Assembly: GCA_905215595.1 (NCBI GenBank)
Contig: CAJMQZ010000009.1
Location: 1-31,308, forward strand
Source of the DNA: an uncultured bacterium
Lineage (GTDB): Bacteria; Bacillota; Clostridia; Oscillospirales; Ruminococcaceae
Reading direction: 5' to 3'
Length of the DNA: 31,308 bases
The first letter of the stretch is position 1, and the number at the start of each line of letters is the position of its first letter. Made by a program: the position numbers and the translations under genes. The notes below the pieces were generated by a model that ran no database searches, was not told the DNA's origin, and worked only from the letters and a program-made list of their open reading frames with translations. Positions 24,625 through 31,308 of the stretch are shown here, in pieces.

Positions 24625-26010
24625 ATGTTCATGTACTCGGATTATAGCCAGCATCTGCTGGACCATGTAAAGAAGATCCATTTTATCGGCTGCGGCGGCA
24701 GTGGAATGTACCCGCTGATCCAGATCTTGGCCGCCAAGGGCTACGAGCTGTCCGGCAGCGATGTGCTGGACGGCAGCATCATCCGTTACGAGCGGGAGAT
24801 GGGCGTGAAGGTCAGCCTTGGCCACAATGCGGATAACGTTGTCGGTGCGGACATGGTGGTGTACTCTGCAGCCATCTCCAAGGATAACGTGGAGCTGAAC
24901 GCAGCCGCCTCCTACGGCATCCCCGCCGTGGAGCGCAGCGTGCTGCTGGGCTATGTGAGCCGCCTGTACAAGCAGAGCATCTGCGTGTCCGGCACCCACG
25001 GCAAGACCACCACCACCTCCATGATCACCACTGCGCTGGAACTGGCAGGGCGCGACCCCTCTGCCGTCATCGGCGGCAAGCTGCCCCTCATCAACGGCTA
25101 TGGCAAGGCCGGCAAGGGCGATGATATCGTCATCGAGGCCTGCGAGTTCGCCGAGACCTTCCTGAAGCTGACCCCCTACCTGTCTGTGGTGCTGAACATC
25201 GACAACGACCATCTGGATTACTACGGCAGCATGGGCGAGCTGAAGTTCGCCTTCAAGCGCTTTGCCCTGATGACCCAGTTCATGATCTTTGCCAACGCCG
25301 ATGACAAGAACACTATGGACGTGATGTACACGCTGGACCGCCGGGTGCGCACCTTTGCCATCGACAACCACGGCGACTACCGCGCTGTCAACGTCAACGA
25401 GTATAAGCCCGGCTTCTTTGAGTTCGACCTGAAGGAGTGGAATACGACCGACACCACCCGCATCCGCCTGTCCGTGCCCGGCCGCCACAATATTTATAAT
25501 GCACTGGCCATGTGCGCCGTGTGCCGCTTTGTGGGCCTGAGCGCCGAGCAGTGCGCCGAGGCTGCCCTGAACTTCAAGGGCGCAGGCCGCCGCTTTGAGG
25601 TGTACGGCGAGTGCAACGGTGCGCTGGTCATCGATGACTACGCCCACCACCCCACCGAGCTGCGCGCCACCCTGAACACCGCCAAGGAGATGGGCTACAA
25701 GCGCCTGATCGCCGTCCACCAGCCGTTTACATACAGCCGCACCAAGATGCTGTTCAACGACTTTGTGGATGTGCTCAAGATCCCGGACATCACGGTGCTG
25801 ACCCCCATCATGGGCAGCCGCGAGCCCAACGACCCCACCATTACCAGCGCAAAGCTGGCAGCACAGATCCCCGGCTCCGTGCTGGTGAACAGCCTGCAGG
25901 AAGCCGCCGACTGGGTAAAGCAGAACGCCCAGCCCGGCGATCTGGTCATCACCCTCGGCTGCGGCGATATCTATAAGGCCAGCAAGATGATGGTGGAAAA
26001 GGATCAGTAA
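24625..26010 (+). CDS. murC: UDP-N-acetylmuramate--L-alanine ligase
   Basis: Adds L-Ala to UDP-MurNAc, the first amino acid of the peptidoglycan stem. 461 residues. N-terminal UDP-binding domain HFIGCGGSGMYPLIQIL; ATP loop SGTHGKTTTTSM (122-133); central EACEFAETFLKLTP and NIDNDHLDYYG; C-terminal domain with VPGRHNIYNALA, IDDYAHHPTELRAT and HQPFTYSRTK. The ATG at 24625 has GGAGGAG nine bases ahead; a TTG at 24607 is also in frame but lies at the ribosome site. Confidence 0.97.
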   Translation: MFMYSDYSQHLLDHVKKIHFIGCGGSGMYPLIQILAAKGYELSGSDVLDGSIIRYEREMGVKVSLGHNADNVVGADMVVYSAAISKDNVELNAAASYGIPAVERSVLLGYVSRLYKQSICVSGTHGKTTTTSMITTALELAGRDPSAVIGGKLPLINGYGKAGKGDDIVIEACEFAETFLKLTPYLSVVLNIDNDHLDYYGSMGELKFAFKRFALMTQFMIFANADDKNTMDVMYTLDRRVRTFAIDNHGDYRAVNVNEYKPGFFEFDLKEWNTTDTTRIRLSVPGRHNIYNALAMCAVCRFVGLSAEQCAEAALNFKGAGRRFEVYGECNGALVIDDYAHHPTELRATLNTAKEMGYKRLIAVHQPFTYSRTKMLFNDFVDVLKIPDITVLTPIMGSREPNDPTITSAKLAAQIPGSVLVNSLQEAADWVKQNAQPGDLVITLGCGDIYKASKMMVEKDQ

Positions 26011-26041
26011 GCAATAAGCTGATTTTTAAAGAATTATAAAT

Positions 26042-26083
26042 ACAGAAGCGCCCCGCAGCCATTCGGCTGCGGGGCGCTTCTGT
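26042..26083. terminator. Bidirectional terminator between murC and the heptad-repeat gene
   Basis: A perfect 19-base stem, from ACAGAAGCGCCCC to GGGGCGCTTCTGT, with loop ATTC. It stands between two convergent genes. T runs are short on both sides. Confidence 0.8.
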
Positions 26084-26119
26084 GTATCTATATACGATTC
26101 TGGAAGGATGTTGGCATTA

Positions 26120-28030
26120 TCAGAACTTGAACAGGTCCACGATGCGCTGCCACAGGCGGGTGAAGATGTTGCCCTCCTTCACCGTCTCAGTCTCAGCCAC
26201 AACATTGTCGGCAGCGGCCACGGTCTCGGCGGTCTTGTAGACAAACTTCACGCTGCTCTCAGCGTCCTCGGGTGCACCGGCAAAGCTGGTGTAGTTTTCC
26301 AGCCGGTCGGTCATCTCGTCCAGCACGGTCTTGAGGCCGTGCAGCTGATCCTGATCCAGTGCGCCAGTCAGCTTGGAGATGCCCTCCTCGTTGAACTGGT
26401 TCAGACCGTTGTTCAGCTGGTGGGTGCCGTCATTCAGCTGGCTTGCGCCCTCGTTCAGGGTGTTCACGCCATCGTACAGGGTCTTAGTACCGGCGGCCAG
26501 CTGTGCGCTGCCGTCCTTGGCAGAGTGTGCGCCATCTGCGGCGGTCTGCACACCGGCGGTGTACTGCCCCACGCTGGAAACGAAGTACTGGATCTTGGAA
26601 AGGCTGTCCTTCAGGGCACGCACATCGGCGATATCCTGACTGTTCTCTACCTGATACTTCAGCTCTGCCTTGGCGGTGTCCTTGGCTTCCTGACTGGTCA
26701 GCAGCTGCACCAGACCGCACAGCATGGAGGGGTCATAGTTCTGCATCAGGTGCAGAGCAGCCTCCAGATCATGGTTCGTCTTGGTAGCGGAAAGGTACAG
26801 TGCCAGATCCAGCTGGCTGTCCTTGAAGCTGGGAGCCTGCTCCCAGATGGTACGCACCATCTTGCGGCGGCCGGCAGCCAGCGTCTTATCGTTCATGGTC
26901 AGAATGTTGTCGATGACCGCGGCGTAGTTATCCCAAGTCATATCGGTGTCGATCAGGCCGCCCTCTTTCAGGGTCTTGTTGGCAGAAGCCAGCACGCCGT
27001 CCGCCACCTGCTGCGCGCCGCTGTTCAGGGCGCTGTTGTTGGCGCTCAGGGTGTCCAGACCGTTGGTCAGCTGGCCCAGACCCTTGTCCAGTGCGGCTGC
27101 ACCATTGTTCAGGGTGTTGGCACCGTCCAGCAGTGCCAGCACGCCGCTGGCCAGCTGGCTGGTACCATCCTCCAGCTGAGAAGCGCCGTCCAGCAGCTGG
27201 CTCATGGCGTCATTCAGCTGGTTGATGCCGTCGGTCAGGTCGTTGATGCTGCTCAGGTCAAACACATTGTCAGTGCCCAGAGCAGCAGCGTTGGTAGCGC
27301 AGGCCATCATCACCTGCGGGCAGGTCAGTTCAGTGACATCTGCTTCCACCGTGATGGTGTCCTGCAGATAGTCCTCAATGGTGTCCAGTTCATCCGGCAG
27401 CAGACCAGACAGGGAATCCTTCACGCCCGGCAGGGTGACAAAGGCAGCCACATTGCTCTTGGCGGCACTTTCCACCAGACCGTGGGCAGCCACCACGTTG
27501 GTGGCATCCTGCCCGAAGATCACGCCCACAGCGGTGACCAGCGGGGTGACGATGGTGCGGTCGGTGCCGTTCACATTCACGGTGCCGGTCTCGTTGTTCT
27601 TCAGGGCGATGGTCATGGTCAGATGACCGCTCTTGCCAATCAGATCTTCCAGCGCGGCTTCCTGACCGTCCAGTGCGTAGGTGACGGTGGCCTGAATGGG
27701 CAGGGCGCGGTCGGTATTACCTTTATAATACACATCGGTATCGTCGGTGTTCCACACCAGCTTTTCGCCGTCCTGTGTGAACTCGGCGCTGCTCTCGGTG
27801 TTCTGGATGTTGGTCAGGGTGCTCTGGTCGGTCACCTTGGACAGACCGGAGGCGCTGTAAACGTGCTCGCTGACGGTGGTGCTCTGGATGGAGCCATCGG
27901 CGTTCATCACAGCGTACACGGTCTCAGACTTGGTAAAGCTGCTGCCGCCTGCGGCAAAAGCCGGGGCTGCACAGCTGGCGGCAAGGGCAACTGCCAGCGC
28001 CGCACTGGCGAAACGAAGCGATTTTTTCAT
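26120..28030 (-). CDS. Exported heptad-repeat protein, YhgE/Pip-like, partner of the MMPL transporter
   Basis: 636 residues with a clear signal peptide (MKKSLRFASAALAVALAASCAAPAFA, cut near 26). Two regions are built of seven-residue units of the L-x-x-G-x-x-x type: about 275-350 (LLDGASQLEDGTSQLASGVLALLDGANTL...) and about 520-580 (AAGTKTLYDGVNTLNEGASQLNDG...). These match the extracytoplasmic coiled part of YhgE/Pip proteins. Unlike those, no membrane helices follow; the end (FTRLWQRIVDLFKF) is amphipathic. It starts seven bases after the transporter stop, with its AAGGAG inside that gene, so the two are cotranslated. Likely an external adaptor; function unknown. Confidence 0.75.
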   Translation of the reverse strand: MKKSLRFASAALAVALAASCAAPAFAAGGSSFTKSETVYAVMNADGSIQSTTVSEHVYSASGLSKVTDQSTLTNIQNTESSAEFTQDGEKLVWNTDDTDVYYKGNTDRALPIQATVTYALDGQEAALEDLIGKSGHLTMTIALKNNETGTVNVNGTDRTIVTPLVTAVGVIFGQDATNVVAAHGLVESAAKSNVAAFVTLPGVKDSLSGLLPDELDTIEDYLQDTITVEADVTELTCPQVMMACATNAAALGTDNVFDLSSINDLTDGINQLNDAMSQLLDGASQLEDGTSQLASGVLALLDGANTLNNGAAALDKGLGQLTNGLDTLSANNSALNSGAQQVADGVLASANKTLKEGGLIDTDMTWDNYAAVIDNILTMNDKTLAAGRRKMVRTIWEQAPSFKDSQLDLALYLSATKTNHDLEAALHLMQNYDPSMLCGLVQLLTSQEAKDTAKAELKYQVENSQDIADVRALKDSLSKIQYFVSSVGQYTAGVQTAADGAHSAKDGSAQLAAGTKTLYDGVNTLNEGASQLNDGTHQLNNGLNQFNEEGISKLTGALDQDQLHGLKTVLDEMTDRLENYTSFAGAPEDAESSVKFVYKTAETVAAADNVVAETETVKEGNIFTRLWQRIVDLFKF

Positions 28031-28036
28031 AAGGCA

Positions 28037-30136
28037 TTACTCCTTTTCAGACTTCTTGGCGTTGGCAGATTCAGGGACCATCCATTTCAGGGTGGTATGG
28101 CGGATGAGCCAGTCACACAGCATCAGGGCGGCGGGCAGTACCACCAGAATGACCAGCATACTGATCAGAGCGCCGCGGGAGATCAGCAGGCAGATGCTCC
28201 GCAGCAGCTCCATCTTACTGATGGCAGCCACGCCGACCGTAGCGGCAAAGAAGGTCAGGCCGCTGGTCAGGATGGACTGACTGCAATGCTCCAGCGACTG
28301 CTGGGCAGCTTCCTTGGGGGTGCGGCCAAAGGCGCGCTCCTCGTGATAACGGGTGGTCATCAGGATGGAGTAGTCCACGGTAGCGCCCAGCTGGATGGTG
28401 CCGATGACGATGCTGGCGATAAAGGGCAGCTGCGTACCGGTAAAGTACGGGATGCCCATATTGATGGCAATAGCGGCCTCGATGCTGGCAACCAGCAGTA
28501 CCGGGATGGAGATGCTCTTGAAGGAGATGGCGATGATGACCAGAACGGCCATGATCGACCAGACGTTGACGTTCTTGAAGTCCACGTCTGCCACCTCGAT
28601 CAGGTCTTTGGTCATGGCACCTTCACCGGTGATGACGCCCTCGGGGTCTACATTTTTGATCAGGCCAATCATCTTGTCCAGCTGGCTGTTGATGGCATCC
28701 GTGCCGGTCTTGTAGGAACTGTTTGCAAGGATCAGCTTGTAGCCGCCGGACTGCAGGATCTCCATCACGCTGTTGGGCAGCAGCTCGGTGTCAAAGCCGG
28801 GGCCGGTAATGGAATCCAGACTTACTACCTGCGTGATACCATCCACGTCCTTCAACTCGTCACACAGGTCGGACACCTGCGTAGCGGTCAGGTCGTCATG
28901 CACCAGAATGAAGTGGCTGGTGGTCATGCCGAAGTCCTCGCCCAGCTTGTTGGTGCCCACGATGCCGGTCAGGTCCTGGGGCAGGGAGTCGAACAGGGTG
29001 TAGTACACGCTGGTCTTGTTCTGCGCAATGGCAAAGGGGATAAGGATGAGGATAAAGACAGTCACGATGGGCACCGAATGCTTGGAAACAAAGTAGCTCA
29101 GCTTGGTCAGCCGGGGGATAACGGTGCGATGCTTGTATTTTTCCACCCACTTATCAAAGGTAAGGATCAAAGAGGGCAGGATGACCACGGTGCAGATAAC
29201 GCCCAGTGCCACGCCCTTTGCCATGACAAGGCCGATATCGCGGCCCAGCGTCAGACGCATGGCGCACAGTGCAAGGAAGCCTGCAATGGTGGTCAGGCTG
29301 GAAGCGGAGATGGAGGTCATGGTCTTGCAGATGGCGCTGGACATGGCCTCTTCGTTAGAGGAGCGCAGCTCCTTTTCTTCCTGATAGCGATGCAGCAGGA
29401 AGATGGAGAAGTCCATCGTGACGCCCAGCTGCAGCACGGTGGCCAGCGCTTCGGTGATGTAGCTGATCTGGCCCAGAAAGATGTTGGTGCCGAAGTTGTA
29501 CGCAATGGGGAACAAAAGACCCAGCATGAACAGCAGCGGGGTGATGGTGCTTTCCAGCGAAAGGAACAGCACCAGAAGGCTGGCACCCACGGCGATCAGG
29601 ATGTACATGGGCATTTCCTGATTGACCAGTGCCTTGGTGTCCTGCAGGATAACGCTCATACCGCCGAAGAAGCAGTCCTTACGCAGCAGCTTTTCGATCT
29701 GAGCAACGGCTTCCATGGTTTCGTCGCTGGCGCTGGGGGCGTCAAAGCGGACGATCAGCATGGTGGAATCGTTTTTGCCGAACATGAACTGCTGCACATC
29801 GGCGGGCAGCATCTCGGTGGGGATGCTGGGGTCGATCACATCGCTGAGCCAGAAGGTCTGGGTCACGCCGGGAACAGCCTCGATGTCCTTCTTCATGGCG
29901 ATCAGTTCGTTTGTGGGTAAGCCTTCTACCGTGATCATGCCGGTGGAGGCCAGATGGAAATCGTCCTCAAGGGCTACCTCGCCGATCATGGAGTCCAGAT
30001 CCTGCGGCAGGTAGGTGAGGATGTCATAATTGATGCGGGTGGCAATGGCGCCGATCGCGGAAGGGATCAACAGCAGCACGGCCACTGTTAAGATCAGCTT
30101 GCGCAGACGCACGATGCCTTGTGCGATCTTTTTCAT
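28037..30136 (-). CDS. MMPL/RND-family transporter
   Basis: 699 residues in two similar halves: helix 1 near 12-30, a large outer domain (31-175), a bundle of helices to about 325, then a repeat (helix near 355-370, outer domain to 525, bundle to 675). Charged residues of the proton path are D242 (VTMDFSIFLLHRYQEEKE) and D588 (GATVDYSILMTTRYHEER). MMPL proteins export lipids, peptides or toxic amphiphiles; the cargo is unknown. Start ATG 30136 has GGAGGG ahead; the frame extends to 30178 without support. Cotranscribed with the heptad-repeat protein and probably repressed by the divergent TetR-type protein. Confidence 0.92.
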   Translation of the reverse strand: MKKIAQGIVRLRKLILTVAVLLLIPSAIGAIATRINYDILTYLPQDLDSMIGEVALEDDFHLASTGMITVEGLPTNELIAMKKDIEAVPGVTQTFWLSDVIDPSIPTEMLPADVQQFMFGKNDSTMLIVRFDAPSASDETMEAVAQIEKLLRKDCFFGGMSVILQDTKALVNQEMPMYILIAVGASLLVLFLSLESTITPLLFMLGLLFPIAYNFGTNIFLGQISYITEALATVLQLGVTMDFSIFLLHRYQEEKELRSSNEEAMSSAICKTMTSISASSLTTIAGFLALCAMRLTLGRDIGLVMAKGVALGVICTVVILPSLILTFDKWVEKYKHRTVIPRLTKLSYFVSKHSVPIVTVFILILIPFAIAQNKTSVYYTLFDSLPQDLTGIVGTNKLGEDFGMTTSHFILVHDDLTATQVSDLCDELKDVDGITQVVSLDSITGPGFDTELLPNSVMEILQSGGYKLILANSSYKTGTDAINSQLDKMIGLIKNVDPEGVITGEGAMTKDLIEVADVDFKNVNVWSIMAVLVIIAISFKSISIPVLLVASIEAAIAINMGIPYFTGTQLPFIASIVIGTIQLGATVDYSILMTTRYHEERAFGRTPKEAAQQSLEHCSQSILTSGLTFFAATVGVAAISKMELLRSICLLISRGALISMLVILVVLPAALMLCDWLIRHTTLKWMVPESANAKKSEKE

Positions 30137-30181
30137 GAGAACCCTCCAGAATAGAAAGTTGATTGGAAATGCCCGCAAAAC

Positions 30182-30194
30182 TGACTGTTGGTCA
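30182..30194. promoter_or_regulatory. Candidate TetR-type operator 1
   Basis: TGACTGTTGGTCA, a 13-base near-palindrome (TGACT, 3, GGTCA) just downstream of the predicted start of the transporter transcript. Confidence 0.6.
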
Positions 30195-30211
30195 TCTTCC
30201 GGGCAAACACT

Positions 30212-30239
30212 ATTATATCCACCCCGGGCAGAGTGTCAA
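30212..30239 (-). promoter_or_regulatory. Promoter of the MMPL operon
   Basis: Minus strand: perfect TTGACA (30239-30234), 16-base spacer, perfect TATAAT (30217-30212); start near 30205. An intrinsically strong promoter lying between two operator candidates. Confidence 0.85.
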
Positions 30240-30249
30240 GCAGGAAAAG

Positions 30250-30262
30250 TGACTGAAAGTCA
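30250..30262. promoter_or_regulatory. Candidate TetR-type operator 2
   Basis: TGACTGAAAGTCA, perfect five-base arms with a three-base centre. It stands 11 bases upstream of the transporter -35 and shares TGACTG and GTCA with operator 1. Confidence 0.65.
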
Positions 30263-30303
30263 GTTTTTTTATCACCTGCAAAAAATTGTATAACAAACCG
30301 GGC

Positions 30304-30332
30304 TTGCACAAACGGCCAAGGACTGCTAAACT
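30304..30332 (+). promoter_or_regulatory. Candidate promoter of the TetR-type gene
   Basis: TTGCAC (30304-30309), 17-base spacer, TAAACT (30327-30332); start near 30339. An alternative -10, TATAAC at 30289-30294, has only a T-rich -35 next to operator 2. Confidence 0.45.
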
Positions 30333-30408
30333 AAGGTACGCAGACCGGACGCAGCACATACCTGCGTCCAAATTCATACTAGAGAGAAAAGAGGAATCTA
30401 CCCAGAGC

Positions 30409-31011
30409 ATGAGCACCGTGGAAGGGAAGAAACAGGAAAAGCGCCGCGCCCTGCTGGATGCAGCCTACGAGCTGTTTCTGGAGCGGGGCACCGCCAAGAC
30501 CAGCGTGGAGGATATCACCAGCCGGGCAAAGGTGGGCAAAGGCACGTTTTATCTGTATTTTCAGGATAAGGGCGCGGTGATGCAGGCGCTGCTGGGGCGG
30601 GTGAGCTACCAGCTGCTGAGCGATGCCTGCCTTGCAGTCGAGCAGCACCCCGAGCTGCCCGACTTTACCGCGCAGGTAGTGTTCGTCATAGACCATATCA
30701 TCGAGGCTTTGCGGCAGGACGTGCTGGTGCTGCGGTTTCTGGAGCGCAACTTCGTCTGGCCCGGGTTGGACCAAATCGAAGCCAGCAGGGAGGCCGAGCC
30801 CCTGATGCGCAAGCTGCTGGCCATTGTGCTTTCCAGCCCGGAGATGGCCGGACGTAGTGAGCGGGAGGTCTATCAGCGCATCACCGCCCTTGGCAGTATG
30901 TGTATGTCGGTGTGCTATTCCAGCATTCTGGAGGGCAAGCCGGACAACATTGACGCCATGAAGCCGGTGCTGTACGATATCATCCGCCGGGCACTTTCGC
31001 CGGAAAAATAA
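30409..31011 (+). CDS. TetR/AcrR-family transcriptional regulator
   Basis: 200 residues. The N-terminal DNA-binding domain (about 11-58) reads RRALLDAAYELFLERGTAKTSVEDITSRAKVGKGTFYLYFQDKGAVMQALL, with the typical KGTFYLYF recognition helix. The all-helical C-terminal domain would bind a small ligand. Divergent from the MMPL operon, it probably represses that operon through the paired 13-base sites. The ATG has GAGGA about 13 bases ahead; an upstream in-frame TTG at 30286 is less likely. Confidence 0.93.
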   Translation: MSTVEGKKQEKRRALLDAAYELFLERGTAKTSVEDITSRAKVGKGTFYLYFQDKGAVMQALLGRVSYQLLSDACLAVEQHPELPDFTAQVVFVIDHIIEALRQDVLVLRFLERNFVWPGLDQIEASREAEPLMRKLLAIVLSSPEMAGRSEREVYQRITALGSMCMSVCYSSILEGKPDNIDAMKPVLYDIIRRALSPEK

Positions 31012-31040
31012 AAAAGAACGCATAAAAAGCACAAAAGGTC

Positions 31041-31069
31041 TTGCTTTTTGCAAAAAGCTGTGGTAAACT
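31041..31069 (+). promoter_or_regulatory. Promoter of tRNA-Val
   Basis: TTGCTT (31041-31046), 17-base spacer, TAAACT (31064-31069), 20 bases before the tRNA. A perfect palindrome GCTTTTTGCAAAAAGC (31043-31058) overlaps the -35 and spacer. Confidence 0.6.
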
Positions 31070-31088
31070 ATCCAAGTCGATATGACAT

Positions 31089-31164
31089 GGACGGTTAGCT
31101 CAGCTGGTAGAGCATCTGCTTGACGTGCAGGAGGTCACAGGTTCGAGTCCTGTACCGTCCACCA
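31089..31164 (+). tRNA. tRNA-Val (anticodon GAC), CCA encoded
   Basis: Full cloverleaf: acceptor GGACGGT/ACCGTCC, D stem GCTC/GAGC, anticodon stem TCTGC/GCAGG with loop TTGACGT (anticodon GAC at positions 34-36), T stem ACAGG/CCTGT with loop TTCGAGT, then A and the encoded CCA. 76 bases with CCA. It reads GUC and GUU valine codons. Confidence 0.96.
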
Positions 31165-31166
31165 CA

Positions 31167-31196
31167 TCCCCAGACCATTCAGTCTGGGGATTTTTT
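31167..31196 (+). terminator. Terminator of tRNA-Val
   Basis: TCCCCAGAC and GTCTGGGGA form a nine-base stem with a six-base loop, followed by TTTTTT, directly after the CCA end. Confidence 0.92.
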
Positions 31197-31225
31197 GTTG
31201 TGACAGGACGAGAACAGAAACAAGC

Positions 31226-31268
31226 AAAGGCAGGGTATCACCATGCGGGTGGCATCCTGCCTTTTGTT
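31226..31268 (+). terminator. Second hairpin terminator near the window edge
   Basis: AAAGGCAGG (31226-31234) pairs with CCTGCCTTT (31256-31264), followed by TGTTTT. No gene fits in the 30 bases before it, so it is a backup to the tRNA terminator, the end of a very short RNA, or serves a gene beyond the window. Confidence 0.6.
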
Positions 31269-31308
31269 TTGATATGTTTTATCAGTAGATCACAGCATCC
31301 GTTGCAGT

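Noticed and set aside
26108..29920. Very long open frame of 1270 codons on the plus strand
   Set aside because: It is antisense to the heptad-repeat and MMPL genes, spans both, is rich in H, Q, G, V and D in the way of frames opposite GC-rich genes, and has no ribosome site or recognisable domain.
31089..31164. tRNA-Val as a phage attachment site
   Set aside because: No integrase nearby and no repeat of the tRNA 3' end seen elsewhere in the window.

Overview
The window reads as chromosomal DNA of a high-GC gut clostridium of the Ruminococcaceae/Oscillospiraceae type. Faecalibacterium is my best guess, inferred from gene content (glgB-glgC-glgD-glgA with a GlgD regulatory subunit, a c subunit with two carboxylates, AT-rich promoters in a GC-rich background) and from the style of its intergenic hairpin repeats. 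No marker gene here proves the genus.

Layout, left to right. (1) 1-6218, minus strand: an F1Fo ATP synthase operon (atpZ-like, atpI-like, atpB, E, F, H, A, G, and the start of atpD, cut by the window edge) behind a clear promoter. Subunit c carries E34 and E67, the two-carboxylate pattern described for a sodium-driven rotor. (2) 6219-6718: about 500 bases of non-coding DNA with a 266-bp MITE-like element bounded by long inverted repeats. (3) 6719-13007, minus: a glycogen operon glgB-C-D-A. GlgB has a basic tail of about 100 residues with AT-hook-like motifs, and the mRNA begins with a strong 5' stem-loop. (4) 13258-14690, minus: a secreted or anchored DUF348/G5/3D-domain cell-wall protein with a long, structured leader. 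(5) 15101-20080, plus: seven tightly coupled phage-derived genes (BppU-like tail protein, unknown protein, collagen/Ig-like fibre, SGNH hydrolase, M15 peptidase, TM-coiled-coil protein, SPP1-type holin). No capsid, terminase, sheath, integrase or att site is visible. This is the most unusual block. (6) 20176-24443: coenzyme A genes: an ECF S component (probably for pantothenate), a Gfo/Idh/MocA oxidoreductase and type III pantothenate kinase on the minus strand, divergent from coaBC on the plus strand. (7) 24625-26010: murC. (8) 26120-31011: a TetR-type regulator divergent from an MMPL/RND transporter and a secreted heptad-repeat (YhgE/Pip-like) partner, with two matching 13-bp operator candidates bracketing a consensus transporter promoter. 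(9) 31089-31164: tRNA-Val(GAC) with its promoter and terminator.

Functionally most of the window is core metabolism: energy coupling, glycogen storage, CoA synthesis and peptidoglycan precursors. The accessory material is the tail/lysis cassette, the envelope transporter with its local regulator, and small non-coding repeats. Three hairpins (6554-6589, 13193-13228, 20119-20156) share a 12-base core but have different, internally complementary arms, so they form one dispersed family.
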